The notes: generated by a model not told the origin, from the sequence alone. A stretch of DNA of 64,000 nt from Cellulomonas humilata (GCF_030814415.1 NZ_JAUSVB010000001.1:992001-1056000); one strand, 5' to 3'; counted from the stretch's first letter, positions 26,926 through 36,145 are shown. Numbers and translations are program-made.

Positions 26926-27903
26926 CTAGGCAGAAGCCTCGGTTCCGGTTCCCGGGCGGGGCGGCATGGCGCGGGTCGCATCGAGCAGGTCTCGAAGGCT
27001 CGTGCGGGTGTGTGGATCCCCCAGCACCTCGCTGATCCGCGCGGTCGAGTCCGCGCGGTCGGGGGAGCGAGGGTTGGGCTGCAACCAGTCCGTGGCCGCC
27101 ATCTCGGTGATGTGCCCCAGTGCGGCGATGAGCATCGAGAAGTGCCCAGGCCGGCCGACGTGCCCCGGCCCGCCGGCCTCCTGGTAGGCCCCGATCAGCG
27201 CGCGCGCTCGACCCGGGTCGGAGCGCCCGAACTCAAACAGCACGCACGCGAGCTCCTGGCTCGGATCTGCCGGTCCGCTGTTGTCCCAGTCGATGACGCA
27301 CAGCCCACCGTCCGCCGTGGGCAGCACGTTGTCGGCCCACAGGTCGCGGTGGCACGCCTGCACAGCTTCGGGTGGCTCGATCCAGGACTCGAGCGCGACC
27401 AGCTCGTCGCGCAGAGCGGCGAGCCGACCCGCGAACGGTGCGCCGCCGTCCCGCACCTGCTCGACCACCTCGTCCCAGCGGCCAGCGCCGACGGGTTCGT
27501 GGTACCACGGGTGGAGCGGGCGGGGGTCGTCGATCTTCACGCCGTGGATACGGGCGACGACCGCGCCCACGAGCGCCGGGTCGAGACCGGTGTCCGGGGC
27601 TCCGAGGTCGACCCACTCGTACACCCTCACCCGTCGACCTCCCACGTCCGCGAACACGAACCCGTCAGTCGTGCGTCGGATCTGCGGCGTGGGCACGCCG
27701 GCGAGGTACGCCGCCTCCTGGAGCTCCGCCGACAGTCGCACCTCGTCCTCCTGCGACGGGGTGAACGGCGCCTTCACCGCCCAGCTGCCCTCCGTCGTGT
27801 CCAGCCGCCACACCACGCCCTGCTTGCCTCGCGCGACCGGGCCCTCGGACAGCCTCGCGCCACCGCCGAGGGCGAACTGTCGGGCGAGCTCGGGACCGTC
27901 CAC
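26926..27903 (-). CDS. Aminoglycoside phosphotransferase-fold kinase
   Basis: 325 residues. Kinase-like fold of the APH superfamily: a nucleotide-binding N-lobe (GVVWRLDTTEGSWAVKAPF, the Lys in VKAP), the catalytic loop CHRDLWADNVLP with its Asp, and the metal-binding DFG-equivalent CVIDWDNSGPADP. Family members phosphorylate antibiotics, choline, thiamine or other small alcohols; nothing fixes the substrate here. ATG or GTG start near 27903 with the frame supported to the end. Single gene between elements F and G. Confidence 0.88.
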   Translation of the reverse strand: MDGPELARQFALGGGARLSEGPVARGKQGVVWRLDTTEGSWAVKAPFTPSQEDEVRLSAELQEAAYLAGVPTPQIRRTTDGFVFADVGGRRVRVYEWVDLGAPDTGLDPALVGAVVARIHGVKIDDPRPLHPWYHEPVGAGRWDEVVEQVRDGGAPFAGRLAALRDELVALESWIEPPEAVQACHRDLWADNVLPTADGGLCVIDWDNSGPADPSQELACVLFEFGRSDPGRARALIGAYQEAGGPGHVGRPGHFSMLIAALGHITEMAATDWLQPNPRSPDRADSTARISEVLGDPHTRTSLRDLLDATRAMPPRPGTGTEASA

Positions 27904-28009
27904 GTACCTACTGCAGCACAGTCCCGTCCGGCAGCGTCACCCGACGTGCTGGCCGACTCGCATCTGACTGGTGGCCCGCCGCACCGTGCGGGCTCAGTCG
28001 TGGAGCCGC

Positions 28010-28060
28010 TCGGTCAAGGTGCACCGCACGAGCGCGACCAATCTGTCGCGCATCTCGACA
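28010..28060 (+). repeat. 51-bp intergenic element, copy G
   Basis: Starts TCGGTCAAGGTGCACCGCAC and ends CTGTCGCGCATCTCGACA. It lies upstream of the kinase start and 90 bases before a disrupted gene. Confidence 0.85.
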
Positions 28061-28149
28061 CTGGCCCATCGCCGACTACCGCCGCCTCTGATCACTACGT
28101 GAGCAACGTGCTGAGGCGCACCGGTCGTCGGTGCCTTCAGCTCGCGTGC

Positions 28150-28411
28150 TCAGAGGTCGGGGTGACCGGTGACCGGCATCCCTCTCCCGCGCTCGCCACA
28201 CCAGGCCACGATGGACGTGCGTGCGGACCAGTCGTAGGGCTCGATGCTGTCGATAGCTCCGGCCACCCACCCGAGCGCGTCGTCGTCGGCGAGTACGTCG
28301 GCCGCGGCCTAGCGAGCGGTCGTAGGGCTGTCGGGCGAGGACGAGGACCCGGCACGTCACCGCGACGGGAATCCCGTCCGCGGCGAGCTCATGTGCGAGC
28401 GGGTGCATCAT
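28150..28411 (-). pseudogene. Frameshifted small gene
   Basis: From ATG 28411 the complement reads MMHPLAHELAADGIPVAVTC and VLVLARQPYDRSL. It then loses coding character near 28310, where a +2 or -1 shift is needed to continue with VLADDDALGWVAGAIDSIEP, YDWSARTSIVAWCGERG and GMPVTGHPDL to a stop at 28150. Both halves are protein-like and neither is complete, so I read one gene with a frameshift near 28300-28325. Family unknown. The 676-base gap (27904-28579) otherwise contains only element copy G. Confidence 0.55.
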
Positions 28412-28579
28412 TTCCCGGCAGATCCGCCTGAGACAGATAGGTCGTCGCGGATCGCGCCCTCCGCACCACGCAAGGCCCACGGAACGGGCGGACCTCCGGT
28501 GCGGGCGCGCCGGCCCTCGTCGAGGCTACGTCCGAGAATCGGCTGGACCCGGCACCCGGAGAGGGCGAGGCTGCGGACC

Positions 28580-29791
28580 ATGACGACGATGCCCGGCGGG
28601 CTCGAGCTCCGCACAGCCCGACCGTCCGACCTCGACCAGATCGGGACGCTGCTCGTCGAACGCGGCGAGGAGCCGGACGCGCTGGACCACCGGCTCGTCG
28701 TGGAGGGCGAGCTCGGCTGGGACGCGTGCGCCGTCGTCGTGGACGGCGACCGCGTGGTCTCGACCGCGACGCTGCTCGACGAGGCGGTCCGGGTCGGTGA
28801 GGTCGTGCTCCCGGCGGGTCAGGTCGAGCTGGTGGCCACCGACACCGGGTACGAGGGCCAGGGCCTGGTCCGTGCCCTGATGAGCTGGGCGCACGACCGC
28901 TCGCGCGACCGCGGGCACCTGCTCCAAGTCATGATCGGGATCCCGTACTTCTACCGGCTCTTCGGCTACGAGTACGCGATCGACATCCCCAGGGCACGAG
29001 CGTTGCGCGAGTCGCCGCGACCCGGGTCCGGGACCCGCGAACGTGCGGCGGGATCCCCCCTCCGCGAGGCGACGACGGCCGACATCCCGGCGCTCGTCGC
29101 GCTGCAGGAGGCGGCCCAGGCGCCGTACGACGTGGCGATGCCGCACCCGGAGGAGCGCTGGCGCTGGCTGCTCGCGCACGAGGGCAGCACGACCCGGGTC
29201 CTCGAGCGCGACGGTGTCGTCGTCGCGTCGGCGCGGACGGGCCCCCCGGACGAAGGGCTGCTCGTCGCGGAGGCGGCCGCGTCAGACACGGCGGCGGCGC
29301 ACGACCTCCTCGACGCCTTGCGCGGGCTCGGCGAGCCGCTGACGATCGTGCACCGGCCGCTCACCACGCCGGGACGGGCCTGGGCGGACCTCCTCGAGCC
29401 CAGCGGGACCGACGCGACGCAGTACTACGCGCGGCTGGAGCGCCCCGAGCTGGTGCTGGACGCGCTGCGCCCGATGCTCACGGCGCGCCTGCGCGCCGCC
29501 GGGCTCGGCCGGGACGTCGTGATCTCGACGTTCGGCCGCCACTACCGGCTGCCGTGGACGCCGGACGCCGGCCTCGGCCCGGTGGAGGTCGGCGGCCCCA
29601 TGCAGGCGCCCGGCGTCGCTCGGGGCGCGGGCGTGGCCCCGGACCACCTTCCGGCGCTGCTCCTCGGTCAGCTCGGCATCCACGGCCTCGCGCGCCTCTA
29701 CCCGGACGTCTACGCACCCGACGCCGAGTTCTTCGGTGCCCTGTTCCCGCCGCTCACCGCCGACCTCCTCACCTACTACCTCCCCTGGTGA
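28580..29791 (+). CDS. Two-domain GNAT acetyltransferase (Eis-like)
   Basis: 403 residues from ATG 28580. The first GNAT domain has LPAGQVELVATDTGYEGQGL and VRALMSWAHDRSRDRG, the acetyl-CoA loop region in a variant form, then YFYRLFGYEYAID. A second GNAT-like domain follows and a C-terminal portion ends PPLTADLLTYYLPW with GLARLYPDVY before it. The length and layout fit the Eis/Eis-like group of multi-domain N-acetyltransferases. Substrate unknown. Single gene between elements G and H. Confidence 0.82.
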   Translation: MTTMPGGLELRTARPSDLDQIGTLLVERGEEPDALDHRLVVEGELGWDACAVVVDGDRVVSTATLLDEAVRVGEVVLPAGQVELVATDTGYEGQGLVRALMSWAHDRSRDRGHLLQVMIGIPYFYRLFGYEYAIDIPRARALRESPRPGSGTRERAAGSPLREATTADIPALVALQEAAQAPYDVAMPHPEERWRWLLAHEGSTTRVLERDGVVVASARTGPPDEGLLVAEAAASDTAAAHDLLDALRGLGEPLTIVHRPLTTPGRAWADLLEPSGTDATQYYARLERPELVLDALRPMLTARLRAAGLGRDVVISTFGRHYRLPWTPDAGLGPVEVGGPMQAPGVARGAGVAPDHLPALLLGQLGIHGLARLYPDVYAPDAEFFGALFPPLTADLLTYYLPW

Positions 29792-29904
29792 CCCTGCGGC
29801 AACATCGCTCCTCGGTGGCACGGACCACGTCGGGGAGCTGGCCGCGCGCGAGCCCGCCAGGCGGACGCGGCGTACTTCGACCGAACACGCTCATCGCGAG
29901 GGAC

Positions 29905-29955
29905 GCGGTCAAAGCAATGCGCTCGCAGCCGGGCAGTCTGTGCCGCATCCCGACA
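29905..29955 (+). repeat. 51-bp intergenic element, copy H (divergent)
   Basis: Keeps GCGGTCAAAG at the start and GCATCCCGACA at the end, with scattered changes in between and no length change. It is the last full-length copy in the array. It lies between the Eis-like gene and the gene stub at 29994. Confidence 0.7.
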
Positions 29956-29993
29956 CCCGTTCGACCTCTTCCGTGCGGCGTGCTGCATGCCTC

Positions 29994-30121
29994 TCAGAGG
30001 TGAGTGATCGTGATGGTCATCGTGCTGAACTCCCACAGGCTGCCCGACTCGAGCGGCACGGTGCCGGTGACGGTGGCAGGGGCGCTGCTTCCGATGGAGC
30101 TCTGGTCGGTACAGCTCAGCC
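29994..30121 (-). pseudogene. C-terminal stub of a lost gene
   Basis: The complement reads LSCTDQSSIGSSAPATVTGT, then PLESGSLWEFSTMTITIT and HL to a stop at 29994. It is Ser/Thr-rich like the C-terminus of a secreted or lipoprotein beta domain, but the upstream side is occupied by the acetyltransferase gene, so only the last 40 or so codons remain. The 324-base gap otherwise contains only copy H. Confidence 0.5.
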
Positions 30122-30658
30122 GGTCGCTGCGGCTGGGGTCCACGTACCGACCCACTGCTCGGCGTTGTATGCCTCGAACCGCTCGACCTCGACAAACCCC
30201 AGCCTCCCTGCCAGGCGCATCGACGGCACGTTCGCGGTCTGGGTGATGAGTACGACGGCTTCACCGGGCAGTGCGCCAGCGAACCAGCTGAGTGCGGCTT
30301 CGCAGGCTTCGGTGGCGTATCGCCGTCCCCATGCCTCCGGGAGAAGGAGGTACCCCAGGTCCACGTGGCCGGCCGCCTGGCGAACCTCGTAGTCGACGTC
30401 CCGGCGTTCGAACTGAACGATCCCGACCATCGCTCCGTCGAGGTCGATCACGAAATGACCGGGTCGCCCGTGCGGAGCCGCTGGCAGCGCGCGTTCGACC
30501 GCCTCACGCGATCGTGATCCGCCTGTGTAGGTCCCGACCTCGGGTGATGCGTAGAGCTCGACGAATGCCGCGCGATCGCGCGCCTCCGGCGGGCGGAGCA
30601 GAAGTCGAGCCGTCTCGATCGGTCCGGGTGGCCACGTGACGCACCCAAGCTCTGCCAT
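30116..30658 (-). CDS. GNAT acetyltransferase, RimJ/RimL type
   Basis: 180 residues from ATG 30658. Starts IETARLLLRPPEARDRAAFV, the typical RimJ/RimL opening. It has DLGYLLLPEAWGRRYATEAC carrying the R/Q-x-x-G-x-G/A acetyl-CoA loop in the GRRYATEA variant, and NVPSMRLAGRLGFVEVERFE, the conserved Asn-Pro-Ser motif. It probably acetylates an amine or protein N-terminus. Its 3' end abuts the stub at 29994-30121. Confidence 0.88.
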   Translation of the reverse strand: MAELGCVTWPPGPIETARLLLRPPEARDRAAFVELYASPEVGTYTGGSRSREAVERALPAAPHGRPGHFVIDLDGAMVGIVQFERRDVDYEVRQAAGHVDLGYLLLPEAWGRRYATEACEAALSWFAGALPGEAVVLITQTANVPSMRLAGRLGFVEVERFEAYNAEQWVGTWTPAAATG

Positions 30659-30812
30659 GCCCCGACAGTACGGACGCGGCCCTGACGGTGCCCGCGATCC
30701 CGTGCACACGGCGTAGTTCGACCGCGAGTTCAACGACCCTCACGCCCGGGGTGTGGGCGGCTGCGAGCTACGCGAAGGCTCGTCGAGCCGGCTGATGAGC
30801 ATGCGCCGCTCG

Positions 30813-31466
30813 TCACGCCAAGCCGAGGACGACCCCTTTGAGCTCCGCCAGCGAGTGGATCCGATAGGTCGCCTGAGAGAAGTCCTGCGACCTCGTGAAC
30901 GTGTTGTCGACGATGGCGCAGTCGATGCCGGCCGCCACGGCGGAGCGCAGTCCTCTCGACGAGTCTTCGACAACCAGCGCTTCGTGCTTCTCTGCCCCGA
31001 ACCTCTGCAGCGCCGTGACGTACGGCTCCGGGTCCGGCTTGGCACGGGCGTAGTCGTCGCGAACGAGAACGAAGTCCATGTGTTGCCGGATGTGACGGCC
31101 TCGATGGATCAGCTCGAAGTCCTCACGCTTGGACGTGGTCACGATCGCCATGCGCACGTATGGGGACAGTTCCGCGAGAGCCTCGACCACACCGTCGATC
31201 TCGATCGGCTCGGTCCTCAGGTACTCCTGGTAGTAGCCGTCCCGGATCCGGCGCAGTCTGTCGATGGTGCCGTCGCTGATCCCAGCAGCCTTCGCTTGGA
31301 CCCACGTCCCTGCGCCGCTAGCCATGTCGAGCAGGTACTGCTCTTTGTCCAGCCTCACTCCGATCTCGGCCAGCGCCCGCTCGCCGGCCGTGAAGTACCA
31401 GTGCTCGGTGTCGACCAGGACGCCGTCGTGGTCGAACAGGATGAACTTCTTCACGTCGGCGATCAT
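30813..31466 (-). CDS. HAD-family phosphatase (beta-phosphoglucomutase-like)
   Basis: 217 residues from ATG 31466. HAD motif I FILFDHDGVLVDTE, motif II MAIVTTSKR, motif III as Lys in RAKPDPEPY and motif IV VVEDSSRGLRSA. A helical cap lies between motifs I and II. This is the subfamily IA layout of phosphoglycolate phosphatase or beta-phosphoglucomutase-like enzymes. The first Asp pair is D-x-D, as in the active form. Substrate not predictable. Confidence 0.88.
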   Translation of the reverse strand: MIADVKKFILFDHDGVLVDTEHWYFTAGERALAEIGVRLDKEQYLLDMASGAGTWVQAKAAGISDGTIDRLRRIRDGYYQEYLRTEPIEIDGVVEALAELSPYVRMAIVTTSKREDFELIHRGRHIRQHMDFVLVRDDYARAKPDPEPYVTALQRFGAEKHEALVVEDSSRGLRSAVAAGIDCAIVDNTFTRSQDFSQATYRIHSLAELKGVVLGLA

Positions 31467-31663
31467 CGCCACCTGCCGATCCTGTCGCCACCCCGTCGCT
31501 ACCGGGAGCACCAGCACCAGCACTGGCTGACTGTCGGCCGATCCGGCAACGTGCATGGGGCGTCACCGGCAGGGCGGGGAGTGGTGACGCGCAGGTTCTC
31601 GCGCGATCGAGGTCATCGATCCTGATCACGGGCCGGACGTCGGCGCGACTTCGGTCCCCATGG

Positions 31664-32029
31664 TCAGGCTCGGCCGGGACCGGCGGGATGGGCGAGATCG
31701 TAGACGCGGGCGACCTTCAGCGGGACGACCATGCGCCACGCGTCCACGACGAGCTCGCGCGCCTCGGCCGGATCAAGCGCCGCGAGGTCGGCTTGCACCC
31801 AGTTGAACCGCAGGTCGGATTCCCCCGGTAGCTGGAACTTGCGGGGGTCGCTCGCCACGAGCGCTGCCCGCTCCTCCCTGGGGAAGGCGAAGCCCATGAC
31901 TCGCTCGTCGAGAGAGAACGCGACGTAGACGATCTGCTTGACGCGGAACTTCAGCCGGCCGCGCACGTAGACCGGATAGGACCGCTCCAGCTCGGTGCCC
32001 AGCGATCGGACATCCTCAAGCACGGCCAT
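31664..32029 (-). CDS. MmcQ/YjbR family protein
   Basis: 121 residues. Small alpha/beta protein with the family run KFRVKQIVYVAFSLDERVMG (the K...F...G strand block) and, later, LRFNWVQADLAALDPAEARE and LVVDAWRMVVP. Proteins of this DNA-binding-like fold are widespread but have no settled function. Single gene with its own start 10 bases after AAGCACGG on the minus strand; no operon partner. Confidence 0.85.
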   Translation of the reverse strand: MAVLEDVRSLGTELERSYPVYVRGRLKFRVKQIVYVAFSLDERVMGFAFPREERAALVASDPRKFQLPGESDLRFNWVQADLAALDPAEARELVVDAWRMVVPLKVARVYDLAHPAGPGRA

Positions 32030-32118
32030 GTCTCATGGTCACACCGCTCGGCGGGATCCGTGAGGGTCAGCCCGATGAAGACCACGAGGAGTCAGGCCAC
32101 GGCCGGTTCACCGGCCCA

Positions 32119-33117
32119 CTACCGCCCCGTCGCGCCTCCAGCGGTTCGAGCCGGATCCTGGTCCCACCAGTCGAGCGCGCGCGCTCCGATCAGAGTGAGC
32201 CACCGCGACGACTCACCCTCGGGGACGTCGACGTCGAACCACGTACGGCCGGGCAAGGGAGCGCCCTGCAGCCAGGTGCCGTCCGGCTGGCGCGCGGCGC
32301 GCACGACACTGACGGCATCGGCGAGACGCGGATCGGGAGGTGTCCCGTCGAGCAGCGCGGTGTCGCGGAAGTGATCGAGCGCCATGAGCGCGCTGTACCG
32401 GTGCCGGTTCGGGAACACGCACTGCGCAACGAAGTCACCGACGGGCGAACCCGTGGTCGCCCGGTACAGCAGGTGCCGACTGAGCAGGTACTCCTCGCCG
32501 GCGTGCCGGGCTGAGCGGACGCTGGTGTCGCCCGTGATTCGCTCGTACGCGAGCGTGCCGCGGAGTGCATTGAGGGTCGAGTGGAACGAGGAGCGTGTCG
32601 AACGGCCCTCCTCGGCCTCGCAGTTCCAGCCGCCGTCGGCGAGGCGATGGGCGGGGAACCACGCGGCAAGGGCGGAGACGTCGGCGCCGAGCCACGCCCC
32701 GGTCGCCAGCGTGTAGGAGTTGATGCAGACGTCGACCTCGCCACCCCAGTACGGCAGGTCGTCGTACTCCCAGCGACTGTTCGCCGCGAGCTTCTCGGCC
32801 GTCCCGGTCAGCACGGAGGCGTCGAGGCCCCACTCACGCAGGTCCTTGAGCGCCCAGGTCGTCGCGGTCCACGGCTGGCCCGGACGATCGGCTTCGGCAC
32901 TCCCGAAGAACCCGGCGGGGAAGTACGCGCCACCTGCCCACTGACCGTCCACGTCCTGCTTCGAGAGCAGCTCGGCACCGAAGCCCTCCGTGGCGACCCG
33001 GGCCCGAGTCGCCTCCCAGGTCTCGGGCGGGGCGCCCGCCAGATCCCGCTCCACCTGCCAGCGGAGGGCGGGATCGGAGTCGAGCAGCCAGGTGAGCAGG
33101 CGCTGGTCCGTAGCCAT
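32119..33117 (-). CDS. Prenyltransferase/squalene-cyclase-like alpha-toroid protein
   Basis: 332 residues, all-helical with tandem repeats of the cyclase type: QDVDGQWAGGAYFP, LADGGWNCEAEEGRS, RQPDGTWLQG (variants of the QW motif). WTATTWALKDLREWG, FHSTLNALRG and LMALDHFRDTA give the paired helices. The catalytic DxDD of squalene-hopene cyclase is not seen, so this is probably not a cyclase; similar proteins in actinobacteria have no known role. Its last 25 codons are duplicated as a stub at 25841-25935. Confidence 0.82.
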   Translation of the reverse strand: MATDQRLLTWLLDSDPALRWQVERDLAGAPPETWEATRARVATEGFGAELLSKQDVDGQWAGGAYFPAGFFGSAEADRPGQPWTATTWALKDLREWGLDASVLTGTAEKLAANSRWEYDDLPYWGGEVDVCINSYTLATGAWLGADVSALAAWFPAHRLADGGWNCEAEEGRSTRSSFHSTLNALRGTLAYERITGDTSVRSARHAGEEYLLSRHLLYRATTGSPVGDFVAQCVFPNRHRYSALMALDHFRDTALLDGTPPDPRLADAVSVVRAARQPDGTWLQGAPLPGRTWFDVDVPEGESSRWLTLIGARALDWWDQDPARTAGGATGR

Positions 33118-33413
33118 CGCTCCACGCTAGCTGCGACCTCACGAGGAGGTCGGCGCTCCCGGTGACGGCCCATCCACGACCACCCTGGCCGGCGAGCTCA
33201 CGGACTTCTCCCCCGACCTCGGAGCGCGGTGGCGATACGCTCGGAGGACGACAGCGGCAACAACCAGAGGGTTGGTCGCGTGGTCTGCGGATGTCCGGTG
33301 TCTCGCGGCGTCAACGCGGCGAGTCACGCAGAGCGTGCACTGTGCCGCCACCACCGCCTTGGGCGGTGACCGTCGGCGATGAAGCCGGCGACCATCCCGC
33401 GAGAGGAACCCTG

Positions 33414-33914
33414 ATGAGTGCGTTGCGTTCTCGTGTCCTGCATTCGACCCTGGTCGCCGGTGCGACCTTTGTGCTCGCCGGCCTGGCGGTCCCCGCCAAC
33501 GCGGCTCCCGAACGGGGCGACGACTTCGGCCCCATCCCGTTCGCCGCGGGCGAGGGGTGTGAGTTCCCGTTCGCTGTGTCCGGCACAGGTGGGCTGGTGA
33601 ACACGCACACGAACGGTGAGGTGATCACCACGACGGGTCGCGGATCGGCGTTGACGTTCACGAACCCCGCCACCGGCGCGGTCTTCGCGACGCCGTCCAC
33701 GGGCAGCAACCAACGGGTGACCCCGTTGCCGGACGGCACCGACCTGGTCGTGTCGACGGGCAACTTCGTCATCATCCTGTTCTCGACCGACCCTGGCGGG
33801 CCGTCCACCACGCTGCATCACGGCCGGGTGGTCTACATCGACGACAACGGCGAGTTCACGATCTTGTCGTCAGCCGGGTCCGAGACGGATGTGTGCGCCG
33901 CGCTGAGCTCGTAG
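33414..33914 (+). CDS. Small secreted protein
   Basis: 166 residues from ATG 33414 with GAGAGGA upstream. Signal peptide about 1-30 (LVAGATFVLAGLAVPANA, cut after ANA). The mature part is beta-rich: ITTTGRGSALTFTNPATGAV, TPLPDGTDLVVSTGNFVIIL and GRVVYIDDNGEFTIL, with two cysteines at the ends (near EGCEFPF and DVCAAL) that may form a disulfide. This type of secreted single-domain protein is frequent in actinobacteria and has no known function. Confidence 0.78.
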   Translation: MSALRSRVLHSTLVAGATFVLAGLAVPANAAPERGDDFGPIPFAAGEGCEFPFAVSGTGGLVNTHTNGEVITTTGRGSALTFTNPATGAVFATPSTGSNQRVTPLPDGTDLVVSTGNFVIILFSTDPGGPSTTLHHGRVVYIDDNGEFTILSSAGSETDVCAALSS

Positions 33915-33999
33915 CCGGCCAAGCCGGCAGGAGCCCGGTTGCCGTCCCCGCTCACGGGGAGGGCAGTCCGGGGCAGTTGGCGGGCTCTACGGTGGGTTC

Positions 34000-35112
34000 G
34001 TGATCGAGCGCGCCGACCTGATGGTCGGACCACGTGGCCGACGTCTGTGCCTGGAGATGGCGGCGGCCCTCGCTCGCGCAACAAGGACCCCAGAGGGGGA
34101 CGAGTATCTCGGCGCTGCCCTGTTCTCGGCGTACCACCTCGATCCGGGTGCCGGCAGCGCTCGGGTGATCCTGCGAGCGTCAGCCGACGAACCGGACGAG
34201 GCGGATCCGTGCCCCACCCCCGCGGACGTCGCACGGCTCCTGAATGCCATGCCTCTGGACGGGCTCGACGCCGACGTCCTGCTCGTCGGGTTGCGGGCAG
34301 CGGTCGACAGTGCGCGGTACTGGCAGGAGCCTGACGGCGAGGACGTGCTCGCCGCCACCCCACAGGTGCGCGCCTCGCTCTCCCGGGTCGCCGGCTCGGT
34401 TGCTTCGTCTGTTTCGGCCGCGTGGTGGATGACCCCGATCGAGCGCACGACGCAGGCGAGCGTGGTCTTCGACGACCCTGCCTCGCCGGTGCAGCCCTCG
34501 GTCCAGGCTGCCTCCGTGATCCTGTCTCGCTGGCGGGACCGCACCATCGAGGAGGAGGCCAGGGCGCAGCGGGAGCGACCCGTTGACCCCGGTGCTGCCT
34601 GGAGCGGGACGTGGTGGTCCACGCCTCCACGCGAGCTGACGCGGACCTCGCGTCGCCTCGGCGCGCACGGGCCGGTCGGCCTGTGGTTGGTGGAGGACGG
34701 CTACAACTGGGACCGGGCGTCGGTGCGAGCGATCGACCCGCCGGCGGAGGCGAGCGTCTACGAGGTGGACGGGCCCGACGCGTGGTCCGAGCTGTGCCAC
34801 CGCTTCCCGCTCGAGGTCACCGCGTCACGGCGTCACGACTGGTTCCGCACCACCGGTGCTGCCCACCGTTGGGTGATCCCTGACTGGGTCCGCGTGGCTG
34901 ATGAGTTCGACGCCGTCCACGTGACCACAACCGGCTACCTCACGACTGCCGGTCGACCAGTTGCAGTCGAAGAAGACACCAGCTCCGTCCTGGCAGGCTG
35001 GAACCCGGACGAGACGTACTGGCTCACCGAACCCCCAGCCGCAACTGAGGCACACCAGCGATGGCAGCGCCTCGACGACGACACGTGGCAGGAAGACCCG
35101 CCCTTCAGGTGA
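34000..35112 (+). CDS. Hypothetical protein
   Basis: 370 residues from GTG 34000. Soluble. A helical N-terminal part includes ADVLLVGLRAAVDSARYWQE and ASLSRVAGSVASSVSAAWWM, then SGTWWSTPPRELTRTSRRLG and a Trp-rich C-terminal half with GLWLVEDGYNWDRASVRAI and WVIPDWVRVADEFDAVHVTT. The last part resembles a repeated ligand- or substrate-handling fold, but I recognise no family. The frame is intact and codon usage is like the core genes. Single gene. Confidence 0.75.
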   Translation: MIERADLMVGPRGRRLCLEMAAALARATRTPEGDEYLGAALFSAYHLDPGAGSARVILRASADEPDEADPCPTPADVARLLNAMPLDGLDADVLLVGLRAAVDSARYWQEPDGEDVLAATPQVRASLSRVAGSVASSVSAAWWMTPIERTTQASVVFDDPASPVQPSVQAASVILSRWRDRTIEEEARAQRERPVDPGAAWSGTWWSTPPRELTRTSRRLGAHGPVGLWLVEDGYNWDRASVRAIDPPAEASVYEVDGPDAWSELCHRFPLEVTASRRHDWFRTTGAAHRWVIPDWVRVADEFDAVHVTTTGYLTTAGRPVAVEEDTSSVLAGWNPDETYWLTEPPAATEAHQRWQRLDDDTWQEDPPFR

Positions 35113-35218
35113 GGGAGAGCGCCAACCGGGCCGTGTAAACCAGGCCAGGGCAACCGCGCCGCCCACGATGAGCCGGGTCCGGCGTCTGGCCATGGGACGA
35201 ACGCGAGCAGGCTTCCGC

Positions 35219-35368
35219 TCAGCCCCCGACGACCGACGTGGCGAACAGGGCGTCGAACACCATCTGCGGGATGGGCGCGGCGGGGTCCACGACGAGCCCG
35301 GTGCCGTCACCGCGCGGGCTGCCGTCGACGTTGCCGCGTGCGAGAGGTGTGCGGGAGGGGGGCGTCAT
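35219..35368 (-). pseudogene. Possible C-terminal stub (49 codons)
   Basis: The complement from ATG 35368 reads MTPPSRTPLARGNVDGSPRG, then DGTGLVVDPAAPIPQMVFDA and LFATSVVGG to a stop at 35219. It has the look of a protein end without a domain or a Shine-Dalgarno sequence. I take it as a remnant, but a small real protein is possible. The rest of the 339-base gap (35113-35451) shows nothing. Confidence 0.3.
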
Positions 35369-35451
35369 CGTGCAGTTCGTATCGGCCGATGAGCGGTTGA
35401 ACTGGAGATCCCGGCCGGGGCGGGTGGGGCCGGCAGTGGTAGGCAGACCCT

Positions 35452-35847
35452 ATGAACCGACAGGCCGTGCACACCGACCATGCCCCGGCAGCGCTGGGAC
35501 CCTACAGCCAGGCGATCGTCGCGGGCGGGTTCGTCTTCGTCTCCGGCACCGCCGGGATCGACCCGGTGACCGGGGCCGTCGCCGACGGGATCGAGGCGCA
35601 GACGGAGCGTGCGCTGCGCAACATCGCGGCGACCTTGGAGGCGGCCGGGTCGTCGATGGAGCACCTGGTCAAGACGACGATCTTCTACGCGGACGTCGCC
35701 GACTTCGCCGCGCTCAACGCCGTCTACGCGCGCCACATGCCGACGCCGCCGCCGGCCCGGTCGGCGCCCGCGAACGTGGTCCTGCCCCGCGGTCTGCTCG
35801 TCTCGATCGAGGCGGTCGCTCTCGTTCCCGTCGTCCCCGAGGCCTGA
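35452..35847 (+). CDS. RidA family protein
   Basis: 131 residues. RidA/YjgF fold: AALGPYSQAIVAGGFVFVSG (family signature), GIEAQTERALRNIAATLEAA, and the C-terminal ARSAPANVVLPRGLLVSIEA with the conserved Arg that binds the carboxylate of the imine substrate. RidA hydrolyses reactive enamine/imine intermediates released by PLP enzymes. The start has only a weak Shine-Dalgarno match. It is followed after two bases by a broken VOC gene. Confidence 0.92.
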   Translation: MNRQAVHTDHAPAALGPYSQAIVAGGFVFVSGTAGIDPVTGAVADGIEAQTERALRNIAATLEAAGSSMEHLVKTTIFYADVADFAALNAVYARHMPTPPPARSAPANVVLPRGLLVSIEAVALVPVVPEA

Positions 35848-35849
35848 CC

Positions 35850-36019
35850 GTGGAGGTCCAGCTGAGCATGGTCGGGATGATCGTGCGGGACATGCCCACC
35901 GCGCTGCGCTTCGGATGTCACCCGAGCAGACGTTCGGGCCGTACGCCGCGATGGTCGACGACCCGGACGGGCACGTCGTCCTGCTGACCTCCGACGACGC
36001 CCTGCGCACGGCGACGTGA
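35850..36019 (+). pseudogene. Internally deleted VOC (glyoxalase-fold) gene
   Basis: Begins at GTG 35850 with VEVQLSMVGMIVRDMPTALR, a normal VOC first strand and helix. It then jumps, with a frame change near 35915, to QTFGPYAAMVDDPDGHVVLL and TSDDALRTAT, the last strands of such a protein. The middle, about 80-90 codons in a normal 120-residue VOC domain, is missing. It directly follows ridA, so it was probably the second gene of that operon. Confidence 0.75.
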
Positions 36020-36145
36020 TCGAGTAGGCCACCACCGCGTGGCGACAGCGCCCCGCCGACGCATATCCGCTTCGGCTCCGCGCCACCCGGTCCTACGCTG
36101 CGATGGGCGCCCGAGCTGGGCGCGCCTCGCGAGCCGGAGACGACG

